43,261 nucleotides of DNA from CAYYSY01 sp964474355 (GTDB lineage Bacteria > Myxococcota_A > UBA9160 > UBA4427), in NCBI GenBank assembly GCA_964474355.1, contig CAYYSY010000331.1:1-43261 (forward strand), read 5' to 3'. This document shows positions 20,501 through 28,083 of this stretch, one piece after another (position 1 is the first letter of the stretch; every line of letters begins with the position of its first letter). Made by a program: the position numbers and the translations under genes. The notes beneath the pieces are model-generated. The model was not told where the DNA came from, ran no database searches, and saw only the letters and a program-made list of their open reading frames with translations.

Positions 20501-23295
20501 ACCTCGTTCACGGGCGTCGACAGATCGTCGAGGGTGTTGATTACGTCGGTGTCGAGCGCGAGCAGCGGGATGCCCATGAGGTCCGGGATGATCGAGAAGT
20601 ACGACAGCGCGTCGTCACCCGCGGCCTTGCCGATGTTCGCGTTGATGACCGGCGAGCCGGAGAGGATGCCCGCGAGCACCTGCGAGACGGGCGAGTCGAG
20701 CCGCGCACCCGCCGGCTTGCTCGAGCTGAACACCGTCAGGGCGCAGGCGGCGGGATCGAGCTCGTTGAAGCCGACCGTGGTCGCGCAGACCCAGTTGAAG
20801 ACCGACAGGTTGGCCGGCGACGACTCGAGCGCGTTGCGCGGGTCGTAGCGCAGGGTCGGGTCGTACGAGTTCAGCCAGCGGAGATCCTTGTCCTTGATCA
20901 GGCGCGCATCGAGGCGGCCCTGCGAGGTGCCGTACGAGGTCGCCAGCTCGTTCTCCGGGTCGTAGCGCGGGTCGTAGTCGGCCAGCGCGAGGCAGTCGAC
21001 GCCGAGGGCAGCGCTGCGGCCATTGATCGTGTCTGGTTGGTTTGCATTTCCTTCTACGCCGCTAGTGCCAGCGAAGCAGTCGGGGCGGACATCGTCGGGG
21101 TCGGAGCGGGAGGTGTCGTTCCAGAACTGCTCGCGGTAGAACTGCCAGGGGTTGTCGGCGTCGGTGGGTGTCGCCGCCGAGACCTGGTAGGGCTTGCCGT
21201 TGGCGAGAACCGAGCGATCCGACGAGCCGGGATACAGACAGCCGCTGTTCCCGGCGCCGTCGAACTCGACGTAGACCGCGTCGCCGTTGTCGTCGATCTC
21301 GCCGTTGGCGGTCATCGGGATGCCCGCGCCCACGGGCGTCGCGCAGCCCTGCCCCACGGTACCGTCGTACGAGAGCTGCAGATCCTGCTCGCGGTGCATG
21401 TAGCTGCGTGGGCGGCCGCTGCGCCAATCGACGTTGCGGTTGTAGGTCGAGAGCCGCTTGATGTGCGGAAAGTCGTCGTAGCCGTAGAAGTCGGTGATGG
21501 CGAAGCTGTAGCGATCCCACCGGAACTCGAGGCGACCCCCGATCTCCCAGCCCTTGAGGTCGTCCCACGGGTTCGGCGGCTGCTCCTGACCGACCACGCC
21601 GATGCCCGTGAAGCCATGGGCCATCGAGCCAAAGGTCAGAGAGCAGACCAGGTTGATCGTGAAGGGCTCGCCACAGGCGCCGAGGTCTGCGCTCTCGAAC
21701 TCGTCGAAGTTGAACGCCATCTCGGCGCGCACGTCCGAGAGCGGACCGACTTCGTAGAACGACCACACGCCGCGCCACGCCCAGAGCGCGATGCGCGACT
21801 CCTCGAGACTCGGCAGGTTCGCGAGTGCGAAGTCCTGGGGATTGAACTGGTCGGTCGTGCGGAAGAGCTCCGTCTTGCCCCAGACGATCGTCTGCTTGCC
21901 GACGCGCATCCAGAGGCGGCTGTCGAACATCTCGATGTCGAGGTAGGCCTCCTTGAGCTCGCCCTCGTCCTGCTGCGACGAGCCGCGGTTGAACGCGCGC
22001 TGCCGCTCGGAGAAGTTGAAGTTGTAGGTGTCGAGGTTTCCCTCGGCGAGCGCAGCGCTGAGCGGCGCGGACGGGATGAAGATGCCGCGCGCCTCGTTGG
22101 CGGTGGCCTGGCGGTCGTTGAACGTGCGCTGATCGTCCTCGAGCGGGTTGACGGTCAGCCAACCGAACGTGTCACCGTATGCGACGTCGTCGGAGTCGAG
22201 CGGGTTGCCGAACACGTCGCGCTCGGGATCGTCACTCGTGTAGGGACGCAGATCACGCACGTAGATCTTGCTGCGCTCGGGGTCGTCCTCGCGCAGGTAG
22301 GGGATCGGACGCATCGGGTTCGCGCCCGCACCGTCCGAGAGGCTGGCCGGTGAGACGCGCGAGCTGTCGAGGGGGTTCACCACGTCGGCCATCGCGGCGT
22401 TCGGCTCGACGAAGTTCTTCGGGAGCCAGGGACCCATCAGGGCCAGTGGGTTGCCGAGATTCGCACCACCCGTCACGGGCATCACTGCGAAGCGGAAGTC
22501 TTCGAAGGCGTACATGGCGACCAGGAACGGGGAGCCCTGGGTGCCGTCGTCCTGGTTCTCCCAGGGGAGGCCGGTGTCCGAGGCAATCTTGTTGTTGCGA
22601 TCGGCGCGCCAGAACTGGACCGGCGCGCCCCACGGCTTCCAGAAGTCATCCGTGGCGCTACAGGGCGACTGGCGGCACTGCATGAGATCGGAGCGGGTCA
22701 GCGCGCCGGGGCCGAGCCGATCCTCGGGCTCCTCGCCATAGATGCCCTCGAAGCCGGGTGTCTCCGTGAACGCCAGCGGGTCGCGGTCGGGGCGGGCGAC
22801 GGGACCGTCGCTCTCGAGCCTGATCTGACCGGCGCTGGTGAACGTCTCGCCGTCCATGAGCCGGGTGGGCAGGCTCTTCGCTCGGTCACCGTAGGTGTTG
22901 ACCGGCTTCACCATGCCGCAGCCGCGGGAGTAGATGCAGTCGAAGCGCGCCTCGACGCGCACGTAGCCGGACACGAGGTCGAGGGGTCCGACCGTGTCCT
23001 GGAGGAGGTCCACCTCCAGCTCGACGTTGAAGATGTTGTACCACTGCACCAGATCCCAGTTGTCCGAGAAGTCCGCGCTCATGGTGCGCAGCTGCATCTC
23101 GACGAAGCCATGCGCCTGGATACGGCCGTCGAGCGCCTCGAGGGCCTGCGCGCCGGGCGGCGCGACGAGGCAGAAGAACAGCACGCATGCGGCAATGGCT
23201 CTCCAACCCGTCCTGGACAGATTGGAAAGACACGTGCTCCATCGCGTTCGCAGCGGGTGCGCGCCTACGAACGAGCGACAGACGGACTGGATCAT
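17533..23295 (-). CDS. Very long DUF1302 family outer-membrane protein
   Basis: About 1,920 residues from ATG 23295, which has GGGAGGGG just upstream; a GTG at 23307 adds four residues. A signal segment (AIAACVLFFCLVAPPGAQAL) precedes a DUF1302-like start, DGRIQAHGFVEMQLRTM. Barrel-like strands typical of the family follow near residue 450 (EAYLDIEMFDSRLWMRVGKQTIVWGKTELF) and fill the last 250 residues, ending EVYMTLRYTF with the C-terminal aromatic of outer-membrane proteins. Between them lie roughly 1,000 extra residues with many Cys in close pairs (for example FDCIYSRGC, CGPFFQTEC, CGANDQNRPEC). An EF-hand-like loop, DDANGNGVVDPGEEP, is also present. Classical DUF1302 proteins are about a third of this length. 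Likely an outer-membrane channel or receptor with large disulfide-bonded regions; substrate unknown. Confidence 0.85.
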   Translation of the reverse strand: MIQSVCRSFVGAHPLRTRWSTCLSNLSRTGWRAIAACVLFFCLVAPPGAQALEALDGRIQAHGFVEMQLRTMSADFSDNWDLVQWYNIFNVELEVDLLQDTVGPLDLVSGYVRVEARFDCIYSRGCGMVKPVNTYGDRAKSLPTRLMDGETFTSAGQIRLESDGPVARPDRDPLAFTETPGFEGIYGEEPEDRLGPGALTRSDLMQCRQSPCSATDDFWKPWGAPVQFWRADRNNKIASDTGLPWENQDDGTQGSPFLVAMYAFEDFRFAVMPVTGGANLGNPLALMGPWLPKNFVEPNAAMADVVNPLDSSRVSPASLSDGAGANPMRPIPYLREDDPERSKIYVRDLRPYTSDDPERDVFGNPLDSDDVAYGDTFGWLTVNPLEDDQRTFNDRQATANEARGIFIPSAPLSAALAEGNLDTYNFNFSERQRAFNRGSSQQDEGELKEAYLDIEMFDSRLWMRVGKQTIVWGKTELFRTTDQFNPQDFALANLPSLEESRIALWAWRGVWSFYEVGPLSDVRAEMAFNFDEFESADLGACGEPFTINLVCSLTFGSMAHGFTGIGVVGQEQPPNPWDDLKGWEIGGRLEFRWDRYSFAITDFYGYDDFPHIKRLSTYNRNVDWRSGRPRSYMHREQDLQLSYDGTVGQGCATPVGAGIPMTANGEIDDNGDAVYVEFDGAGNSGCLYPGSSDRSVLANGKPYQVSAATPTDADNPWQFYREQFWNDTSRSDPDDVRPDCFAGTSGVEGNANQPDTINGRSAALGVDCLALADYDPRYDPENELATSYGTSQGRLDARLIKDKDLRWLNSYDPTLRYDPRNALESSPANLSVFNWVCATTVGFNELDPAACALTVFSSSKPAGARLDSPVSQVLAGILSGSPVINANIGKAAGDDALSYFSIIPDLMGIPLLALDTDVINTLDDLSTPVNEVLNTYDRRAFWAVETGVSTGSAADLERMRIDSREAESYNCLSRGFFTGNNDHLITCGGFAWFGQQPTPANPTEQRRANVITYFAAAFSPEQEALLGCGPFFQTECDSNGADLLWAEGSALLQSSVGNDSIGISFETLGIADLVPAEYGTHLMDNLSVPVEYRLDSRVIGSDGQLIRCKAGVTPCEPELGSAVGSATGLLDPGSLGYDGNPCNYTNQPLFDDANGNGVVDPGEEPEMNARLRSAGENRWNSRCWDFREYFVVKGIQPGTAAFEIQGLGGPKCTTADIGGPEGQAGQLPGCRNKWATIRYSNPGVGNLHPNNPAAGYIGNNYLGDVGDPTGQRTDYRQLDLAAEGFTWCQTGTLSPLVDPADCVVTAPDPNNPDASGLNWGVFSPDQITGCGANDQNRPECYLGGWVQDVDGDPDKLGIYVGGFNIDLPTEYNATSGLQFGNDVLDTGGYGTIIQRDYLANRLGPDSRPSGCTEMQAWIWMQRVDDQFGGGYMNHAECADVDFDLGAGHPFTGESFSSEVSGLSFNFMMLLVAFSEEFTDGIASVRGFVNPEIYNAKLYSDQPIGPGDANFGRTRIDDELLPCPELETDCDRLQRDPNNANLYDVLDVFPDLRFYEEQSPWGQARPNAARRPRLANPASGTANPEIARGNSGKIFSQGPNGSNHVWRGLIRTMLWDYAYTGSENHLMAMIPKCVDERATQERIINGVLEYTNPARINCREGSEGETLGYERCTFVTPQHCSLVQALYSVAGQKRNIMRAGGNGTFGRRTMQWQSGGEVYLSYEKRNVLGFSMDFAEDFTKSNWSTEFTYINGLPTTDANSYELTSRTNTYNLTVSVDRPTFVNFLNPNRTLFINSQWFFQYRQNYNDGMGPNGPVNVLATLAVFTGYFQDRLNPSLVGVYDFRSRSGAALPSVNYRFSEAFSITVGASLFFGRQQLQPMSVNSIAPAGERGGPNPYQDGTFGGLSLIRDRDEVYMTLRYTF

Positions 23296-24165
23296 GACCC
23301 CTCCCACAAGCCGACGACCGGGACCGCAACCTCACGGCCGGAAACCGGTTCGAACCAAGAGAGAAAGCCCGATCGTGCGAACCACTCGGCCAGGCACGCA
23401 GCTGCCCGCGACGACCGACGCATGCGTCGGCCTCGAAGGCGTGCCACTCCCCGGCCATCGGGTCCTGCGAGTCGGCCTGGACCTCCGTCCAGCCTGCGTC
23501 GACTCGCCGAGGCGCGCTTTCCCCCAGATCCAACCCCGTGTCGGGTGTCGCCTCTCATCGCGCGCTCGGCGGCGACCGTCGTCGCCGCTGCGGCTGGCGC
23601 CCATCGACCGGTGTCGACGAGCGTCACGTCACCTTCGGGTGTCGGCCGGGCGACAGGCTGAATACGTCCGGCCTTCTTCAGGCCCGGGAGCGTGATGGCG
23701 CACACACTCTCCCGACGATTCGAGCCCTGCACTGCGAGGTGGTTCTCGCTCTTCGACCTGCACCCACGACCCGATCGCGATTCCGGACTCGACCGCCCTG
23801 GCTGCGGTCGGGAACCGGGTCGCGAACGACCCCGTGACGGATGAGGAGGATTCCCCCCCACGAGATGGATCCGGATCACGATACAACGCAGCTCAGACTG
23901 AAAACAATCGAATTCTTTCAGTGATTCCGAGATTCGAAGCGTTGCTTGCGCCCCTCTGTGCCTGTCCGAATCGGGGCTGGACGCCCACTCCGAAGACCGC
24001 CAGCGGGCGCGCTCGCCGCGGTTGCCAGATTCGAACGGTGGTTCAAGCGCGGCCGTTGCCAGCAGCCCCGCGATACGGGAGTCTGCGCCGCCACCCCAGC
24101 AGGGCCGCGGCAGACACCCCGAAGTCCGGCGAGACCCGCCCTGCGTCCACCGGAGACCGCGATCC
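23296..24165. other. 870-bp gene-free divergent region between DUF1302 and phosphorylase genes
   Basis: No frame here has a credible start or product. An AT-richer island at about 23878-23945 stands out from its GC-rich surroundings and contains CTGAAA (23898-23903) and TTTCAG (23916-23921) as an inverted repeat. It is the best place for promoters, possibly that of the DUF1302 gene, which would then have a leader of over 500 nt. At 24113-24129, GACACCCCGAAGTCCGG resembles one end of the repeat element at 12574-12707, but I found no partner end. Confidence 0.45.
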
Positions 24166-24948
24166 ATGGCCGAGGCTCCTTCCGACGCCCAGCCCATCAC
24201 CGGCTGCCGGCCCGGCGACGTGGCCGAGCACGCCTTCCTCTGCGGCGATCCCGCCCGCGTGGACCGAATCGCCGAGAGCTGGCAGTCGAAGCGGGTGGTC
24301 TGCAATACGCGCGAGTACCGGATCGTGACCGGTGAGCGGGGCGGCCGCCCGGCGAGCGCGGCCTCGACGGGGATCGGAGCGCCGGGCACTGCGATCCTCG
24401 TGGAGGAGCTCGCGAAGCTCGGCACCCACACCATGATCCGCGTGGGCAACAGCGGCGGACTCGCACCGGATCTCCAGCTCGGCGAGCTGGTCATCACCCA
24501 GGGCGCCGTGCGCGACGACGGCACGTCGCGCAGCTACGTGATCCCCGAGTTCCCGGCCGCGGCCCACTACCGCGTGGTCGCGGCACTCGACGACGCGGCG
24601 AGCGCCGCGCACACGCCCCATCACGTCGGGACGACCTGGTCGCTCGACGCGTTCTACGCCCGCAACGCCATCGCCACCGAAGGCGGCGGCATGGCGTCGA
24701 TGATCCACGGCGGCTACTGGCCGAGCCACCTCGAGGCGCGCATCCGCGACATGCGCGCCGCGGGCGTGCTCAACTGCGAGATGGAGTCGGGGGTGCTGTT
24801 GACCCTGGCCTCCATCTTCGGGCTGCGCGCGGGCTGCATCTGCGTCGTGTCCGATCGGACGCCCTGGCCCGGGCCTGCCGCCATCGACCTCGATCGCAAC
24901 ATGGCGAACTGCATCGAGGTCGCGAACGCGGCGATGGACACGCTCTGA
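24166..24948 (+). CDS. Nucleoside phosphorylase (uridine/purine phosphorylase family)
   Basis: A 260-residue enzyme of the PNP/UDP phosphorylase family starting at ATG 24166 with GGAGA upstream. Phosphate-site features are FLCGDPARVDRIAE near residue 20 and MIRVGNSGGLAPDLQLGELV near 90. The nucleoside-site motif NCEMESGVLLTLASIFGL lies near 205. Such enzymes split nucleosides with phosphate into base plus ribose-1-phosphate in salvage pathways. Residues fixing base specificity cannot be judged here; wording around the active site is nearer to uridine phosphorylases than to trimeric PNPs. It stands alone. The last codons and stop are repeated in part just downstream. Confidence 0.85.
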   Translation: MAEAPSDAQPITGCRPGDVAEHAFLCGDPARVDRIAESWQSKRVVCNTREYRIVTGERGGRPASAASTGIGAPGTAILVEELAKLGTHTMIRVGNSGGLAPDLQLGELVITQGAVRDDGTSRSYVIPEFPAAAHYRVVAALDDAASAAHTPHHVGTTWSLDAFYARNAIATEGGGMASMIHGGYWPSHLEARIRDMRAAGVLNCEMESGVLLTLASIFGLRAGCICVVSDRTPWPGPAAIDLDRNMANCIEVANAAMDTL

Positions 24949-25000
24949 CGAGCCGGTCCATGGACGCGCGCGATGGACACGCTCTTGCGAGCCGGTCCAT
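24931..25000 (+). repeat. Tandem duplication of the phosphorylase gene's 3' end
   Basis: 31 bp at 24931-24961 (GCGATGGACACGCTCTGACG...) recur at 24970-25000 with two mismatches, a 39-bp period. The first copy carries the last codons and stop (AMDTL-stop); the second has lost that TGA. This looks like a recent slippage duplication. Confidence 0.75.
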
Positions 25001-25038
25001 CGCCGGGCGCGCCGCTCGAAGCGGGCGCCCGGCTGGCG

Positions 25039-26436
25039 TCAGGGCACGAGCCCGACCGGGATCGGCATGATGTTCCAGGTGAACACGCTGTTGCCGCTGG
25101 TGCGCTCGTAGATCACCTCGCGCACCGGCTTGCCGTCGACCCACACGTAGCGCCGGATCTCGTTGTCGTTGTCGCTCGCGACGTAGAGCTCGTCGGTGCC
25201 GTCCCCATCGAGATCAGCCAGGATCGACGCGTGCTCGAAGCCGCCCGAGCGGCGGTCGATGAGCGTCTTCTCCCAGGGTGCGTTCGGATCGGCGCCCGGG
25301 CGCAGCAGCCAGAGCCCCTGACTGAAGAGCGCGGCGACCATCTCCTTCTTGCCGTCGCCGTCGACGTCTCCGGCGGTCAGGAACCGGCCGAGGCGATCCT
25401 CGACGCTCGCGATCACCACCCCCGCATCGGGGGCCGTGTCGCCCTCGTAGCGCAGGATCTCGACCGGCGACTTCAGGCGCTTCGTCTCCTTGTCGATCTT
25501 GCCCTCGACGATCACGTAGAGCTCGTCGGTGCCGTCGCCGTCGACGTCGTCGACGAGGATCTCCTTCGCGTGACGGTCACCCAGATCGGCCGCGACCTCC
25601 CCGGGCGTGCCCTTCGCGGGGACGTAGCGCTTGACCATGCCCGACTGCTCGCTGCCATCGAGTCGGTTCGGCTCGCTCGGCGTCGAGTAGACCTCGAGCA
25701 CGCCATCGCCGTCGAGGTCGCCGATCTCGATCTCGTGCACGAAGGTGTCGGGCTCCTGGTCGATCTCTTCGACCGTGAAGCCACCGGCGCCATCGGGACG
25801 GGCAACGGCGACGACGCCCTGGTCGTGCGTCGCGATCGCGATCGACATCTTGCCCTCGGAGTAGAGGTCGGCGATCTCGATGTCGCGCATGCGCGAGAAC
25901 TTGCCGCCGAAGTCCTTCTCCCAGATCGTGGTCGCGGCGGGGCCGCCCGCGCCGTTCGCCCAGAGCTTCAGCGTCGCGTTCGACCCGGCGGCGGCGAGCA
26001 GCTGATCGCCGCCCTCCGCGGGATAGGCCATGGCCTTGTGGATCACGTTGCTGTCGGTGTCGGCGAGGCTCGTGAGCACCCACTCGCCGCCCTTGCGGAC
26101 GAGGAAGTCCATCGTCGCGGGCAGCGGGTCGGGCATCGACTTCGAGCCCGGCTTGCGCGCCTCGAACTGCGCGAGGCCGAGCACGAGGGCATTGGGCAGG
26201 TCGTCCGGCGTGACCACGGCGGGCTGCGCCGGCGGCTGCGCGGGCGCCGCGGCGGGCTTCTCCACAGCGGGCTTGGCGGACGGCTTCTCCGCGTCGCCGC
26301 CGCAGCCGACGGCGAGCATCAGCGCCGCGACGAGTGCGGCCGAGAGGCCCCGGACGCGCAGCGGCGCCGCCGAGTCGATCGACTCGCGGATGGCAGAATA
26401 AGAAAGAAGAACGTCGCTCGACCGGAACCGGTGCAT
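25039..26436 (-). CDS. Lipoprotein with FG-GAP/VCBS beta-propeller repeats
   Basis: A 465-residue protein. I choose ATG 26436, which has GGAGGG four bases upstream; longer in-frame starts exist at 26448 and 26484. The signal ends in the lipobox LMLAVGC, followed by an Ala/Pro/Lys-rich linker. The rest contains FG-GAP-type calcium repeats spaced along the chain: EIGDLDGDGVLEVYSTP, LVDDVDGDGTDELYVIVEG, TAGDVDGDGKKEMVAALF and LADLDGDGTDELYVASDND. These predict a seven-bladed integrin-like propeller on the outer side of a membrane. Such proteins bind other proteins or polysaccharides; no enzyme motif is visible. It diverges from hisS. Confidence 0.85.
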   Translation of the reverse strand: MHRFRSSDVLLSYSAIRESIDSAAPLRVRGLSAALVAALMLAVGCGGDAEKPSAKPAVEKPAAAPAQPPAQPAVVTPDDLPNALVLGLAQFEARKPGSKSMPDPLPATMDFLVRKGGEWVLTSLADTDSNVIHKAMAYPAEGGDQLLAAAGSNATLKLWANGAGGPAATTIWEKDFGGKFSRMRDIEIADLYSEGKMSIAIATHDQGVVAVARPDGAGGFTVEEIDQEPDTFVHEIEIGDLDGDGVLEVYSTPSEPNRLDGSEQSGMVKRYVPAKGTPGEVAADLGDRHAKEILVDDVDGDGTDELYVIVEGKIDKETKRLKSPVEILRYEGDTAPDAGVVIASVEDRLGRFLTAGDVDGDGKKEMVAALFSQGLWLLRPGADPNAPWEKTLIDRRSGGFEHASILADLDGDGTDELYVASDNDNEIRRYVWVDGKPVREVIYERTSGNSVFTWNIMPIPVGLVP

Positions 26437-26791
26437 GGCCCCCTCCATGATGTCCCGGGGGTGTAGCAGCCCGGCCGGGTCCATTCACCCCGACATCGGC
26501 CGGCGGGCTCCGCGACTGGAGACTCCGGGGCAACGGTGAGGGTGCAGCCGGCCGGGACCGTCCACTCGCACCGACGATCGCCCCGAACCACCCGCATTCA
26601 GGGAGAAAATCGTGCCCTCCCTCGGCCATCAGGGCGCAGGAGTGTCCCGGCTTTGGTACCTATGGGCCGCGTCGACGAGCCAGCCCGACAACGCCGTTCT
26701 GATCCATCCCATTCCAGAACGCCGTTCTATCGAACGGCATTCGCCGTGCCCCCAAACGAGCCCCATCCCGCCCGCCTGGAGAGCCCGCCCA
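26437..26791. other. 355-bp divergent region between FG-GAP lipoprotein and hisS genes
   Basis: No gene is seen. It should hold promoters for both directions. Its one clear feature is a cluster of GAAC/GTTC palindromes at 26716-26738, annotated separately, with a direct repeat AACGCCGTTCT at 26690-26700 and 26718-26728. Confidence 0.45.
26716..26738 (+). promoter_or_regulatory. Overlapping palindromes upstream of hisS, possible operator
   Basis: AGAACG-C-CGTTCT (26716-26728) overlaps GCCGTTC-TATC-GAACGGC (26721-26738), giving alternating half-sites GAAC, GTTC, GAAC. A third partial copy, AACGCCGTTCT, lies at 26690-26700. The site is 54-75 bp upstream of the hisS start, where a repressor or activator site would be expected. 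The half-sites recall GAAC-N-GTTC boxes bound by LexA in other bacteria, but the spacing differs, so I do not assign it. Confidence 0.4.
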
Positions 26792-28078
26792 GTGAGCAAG
26801 GTCGGCCTGCAGCCCCCGAAAGGCACTCGCGACTTCGCGCCCGACGAGTTCAGGCAGCGCGAGTGGCTATTCGACCACTTCCGTGAGGTGGCGCGGCAGT
26901 TCGCCTTCGAGGAGGTCGACGCGCCGGTCGTCGAGAGCGCTGAGCTCTTCACCCGCAAGGCCGGCGAGGAGATCGTCGACCAGCTCTACCACTTCGAGAT
27001 CCACGGCCGGCACCTGGCGCTGCGCCCCGAGATGACGCCCTCGATCGCGCGCATGATCCTCGCGCGCGCGGGCTCGCTCCGAATGCCGATCCGCTGGTTC
27101 ACGATCACACAGAACTGGCGCTACGAGCGCATGACCCGCGGCCGCCGCCGCGAGCACTACCAGTGGAACATGGACATCTGGGGCGAGCCCGGCGTCGCGG
27201 CCGAGGCCGAGCTGCTCTCGGCGATCGCCACGGCCGTCGACCGGGTGGGGCTCGAGCCCGGCGACGTCCACGTGCGCGTCAACAGCCGCGCGCTCCTCGA
27301 AGAGAGCCTGCGCGCCGGCGTGCTGGCCGACCGGCCCGAGGTGTTCGAGCCGCTCTGCGTGGTGATCGACAAGCTCGACAAGATCGGCGCCGACGCAGTG
27401 GTCGACCTGCTGACCGACACGAGCGGCGCGGTCGGTCTCGACACGCAAGCGGCGCGCGACGTCGTCGCGCTGCTGCAGGTCGCCGACCTCGACGAGGCGG
27501 CGCGACATGCACCGAAGGGATCGACGGCGCTCGACGACCTGCGCCGGCTCTTCGAGCTGCTCGACGCATACGGGATCGCCGACCGGGTCGTGTTCGACGC
27601 ATCGGTCGTGCGTGGGCTCGCCTATTACACGGGCATCGTATTCGAGGCGTTCGACACGGGCGGCGAGCTGCGAGCGATCTGTGGCGGCGGCCGCTATGAC
27701 CGGCTCGCGGAGACACTCGGTGGCAAGTCGATCCCGGCGGTGGGCTTCGGCTTCGGCGACGCCGTCATCGCCGAGCTGCTGAAGGACAAGCAGAAGTGGC
27801 CGGAGCTGCCGCGCCGGGTGGACGACGTGGTGTTCGCGTTCGGCGAGGCCGAGCGGCCGTACGCGATCCGGCTGGCCGGGCGCCTGCGCGAGCGCGGTCG
27901 CCGCGTCGAGCTGCTGCTCGCGACCCCCAAGCTCAAGCGCGCCATGGCCGATGCCGACCGCATCGGCGCGGCGCGCATCTGGCTGCTCGGCCCCGACGAG
28001 GTGGTTCGAGGCGTGGCGCGTCGCCGTGACCTCGCCACTGGCGAGGAAACGGACTGCGCGCTCGACGCGCCGGAGTAG
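26792..28078 (+). CDS. hisS: Histidyl-tRNA synthetase
   Basis: A 428-residue class II synthetase. I choose GTG 26792 (GGAG upstream) because homology begins at KVGLQPPKGTRDFAPDEF; the upstream extension is not protein-like. Motif 2 is NWRYERMTRGRRREHYQWN (from residue 108). The His-specific loops are VRGLAYYTGIVFEAF (from 273) and GGGRYDRL (298-305). A C-terminal anticodon-binding domain starts near 335 (DDVVFAFGEAERPYAIRLAG). It charges tRNA-His. The motif 2 wording is closer, from memory, to plant organellar HisRS than to the E. coli enzyme (RYERPQ type). speA follows after 5 bp, so they are an operon. Confidence 0.95.
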   Translation: MSKVGLQPPKGTRDFAPDEFRQREWLFDHFREVARQFAFEEVDAPVVESAELFTRKAGEEIVDQLYHFEIHGRHLALRPEMTPSIARMILARAGSLRMPIRWFTITQNWRYERMTRGRRREHYQWNMDIWGEPGVAAEAELLSAIATAVDRVGLEPGDVHVRVNSRALLEESLRAGVLADRPEVFEPLCVVIDKLDKIGADAVVDLLTDTSGAVGLDTQAARDVVALLQVADLDEAARHAPKGSTALDDLRRLFELLDAYGIADRVVFDASVVRGLAYYTGIVFEAFDTGGELRAICGGGRYDRLAETLGGKSIPAVGFGFGDAVIAELLKDKQKWPELPRRVDDVVFAFGEAERPYAIRLAGRLRERGRRVELLLATPKLKRAMADADRIGAARIWLLGPDEVVRGVARRRDLATGEETDCALDAPE

Positions 28079-28083
28079 GCGAG

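Noticed and set aside
18262..22353. 1,363-codon open frame antisense to the DUF1302 gene
   Set aside because: A by-product of GC-rich third positions in the opposite strand; the DUF1302 frame has a signal peptide and barrel sequence, this one has nothing.
23340..23370. GGTTCGAACC palindrome suggesting a tRNA T-arm
   Set aside because: No acceptor or anticodon stems can be formed around it; it is just a short palindrome.
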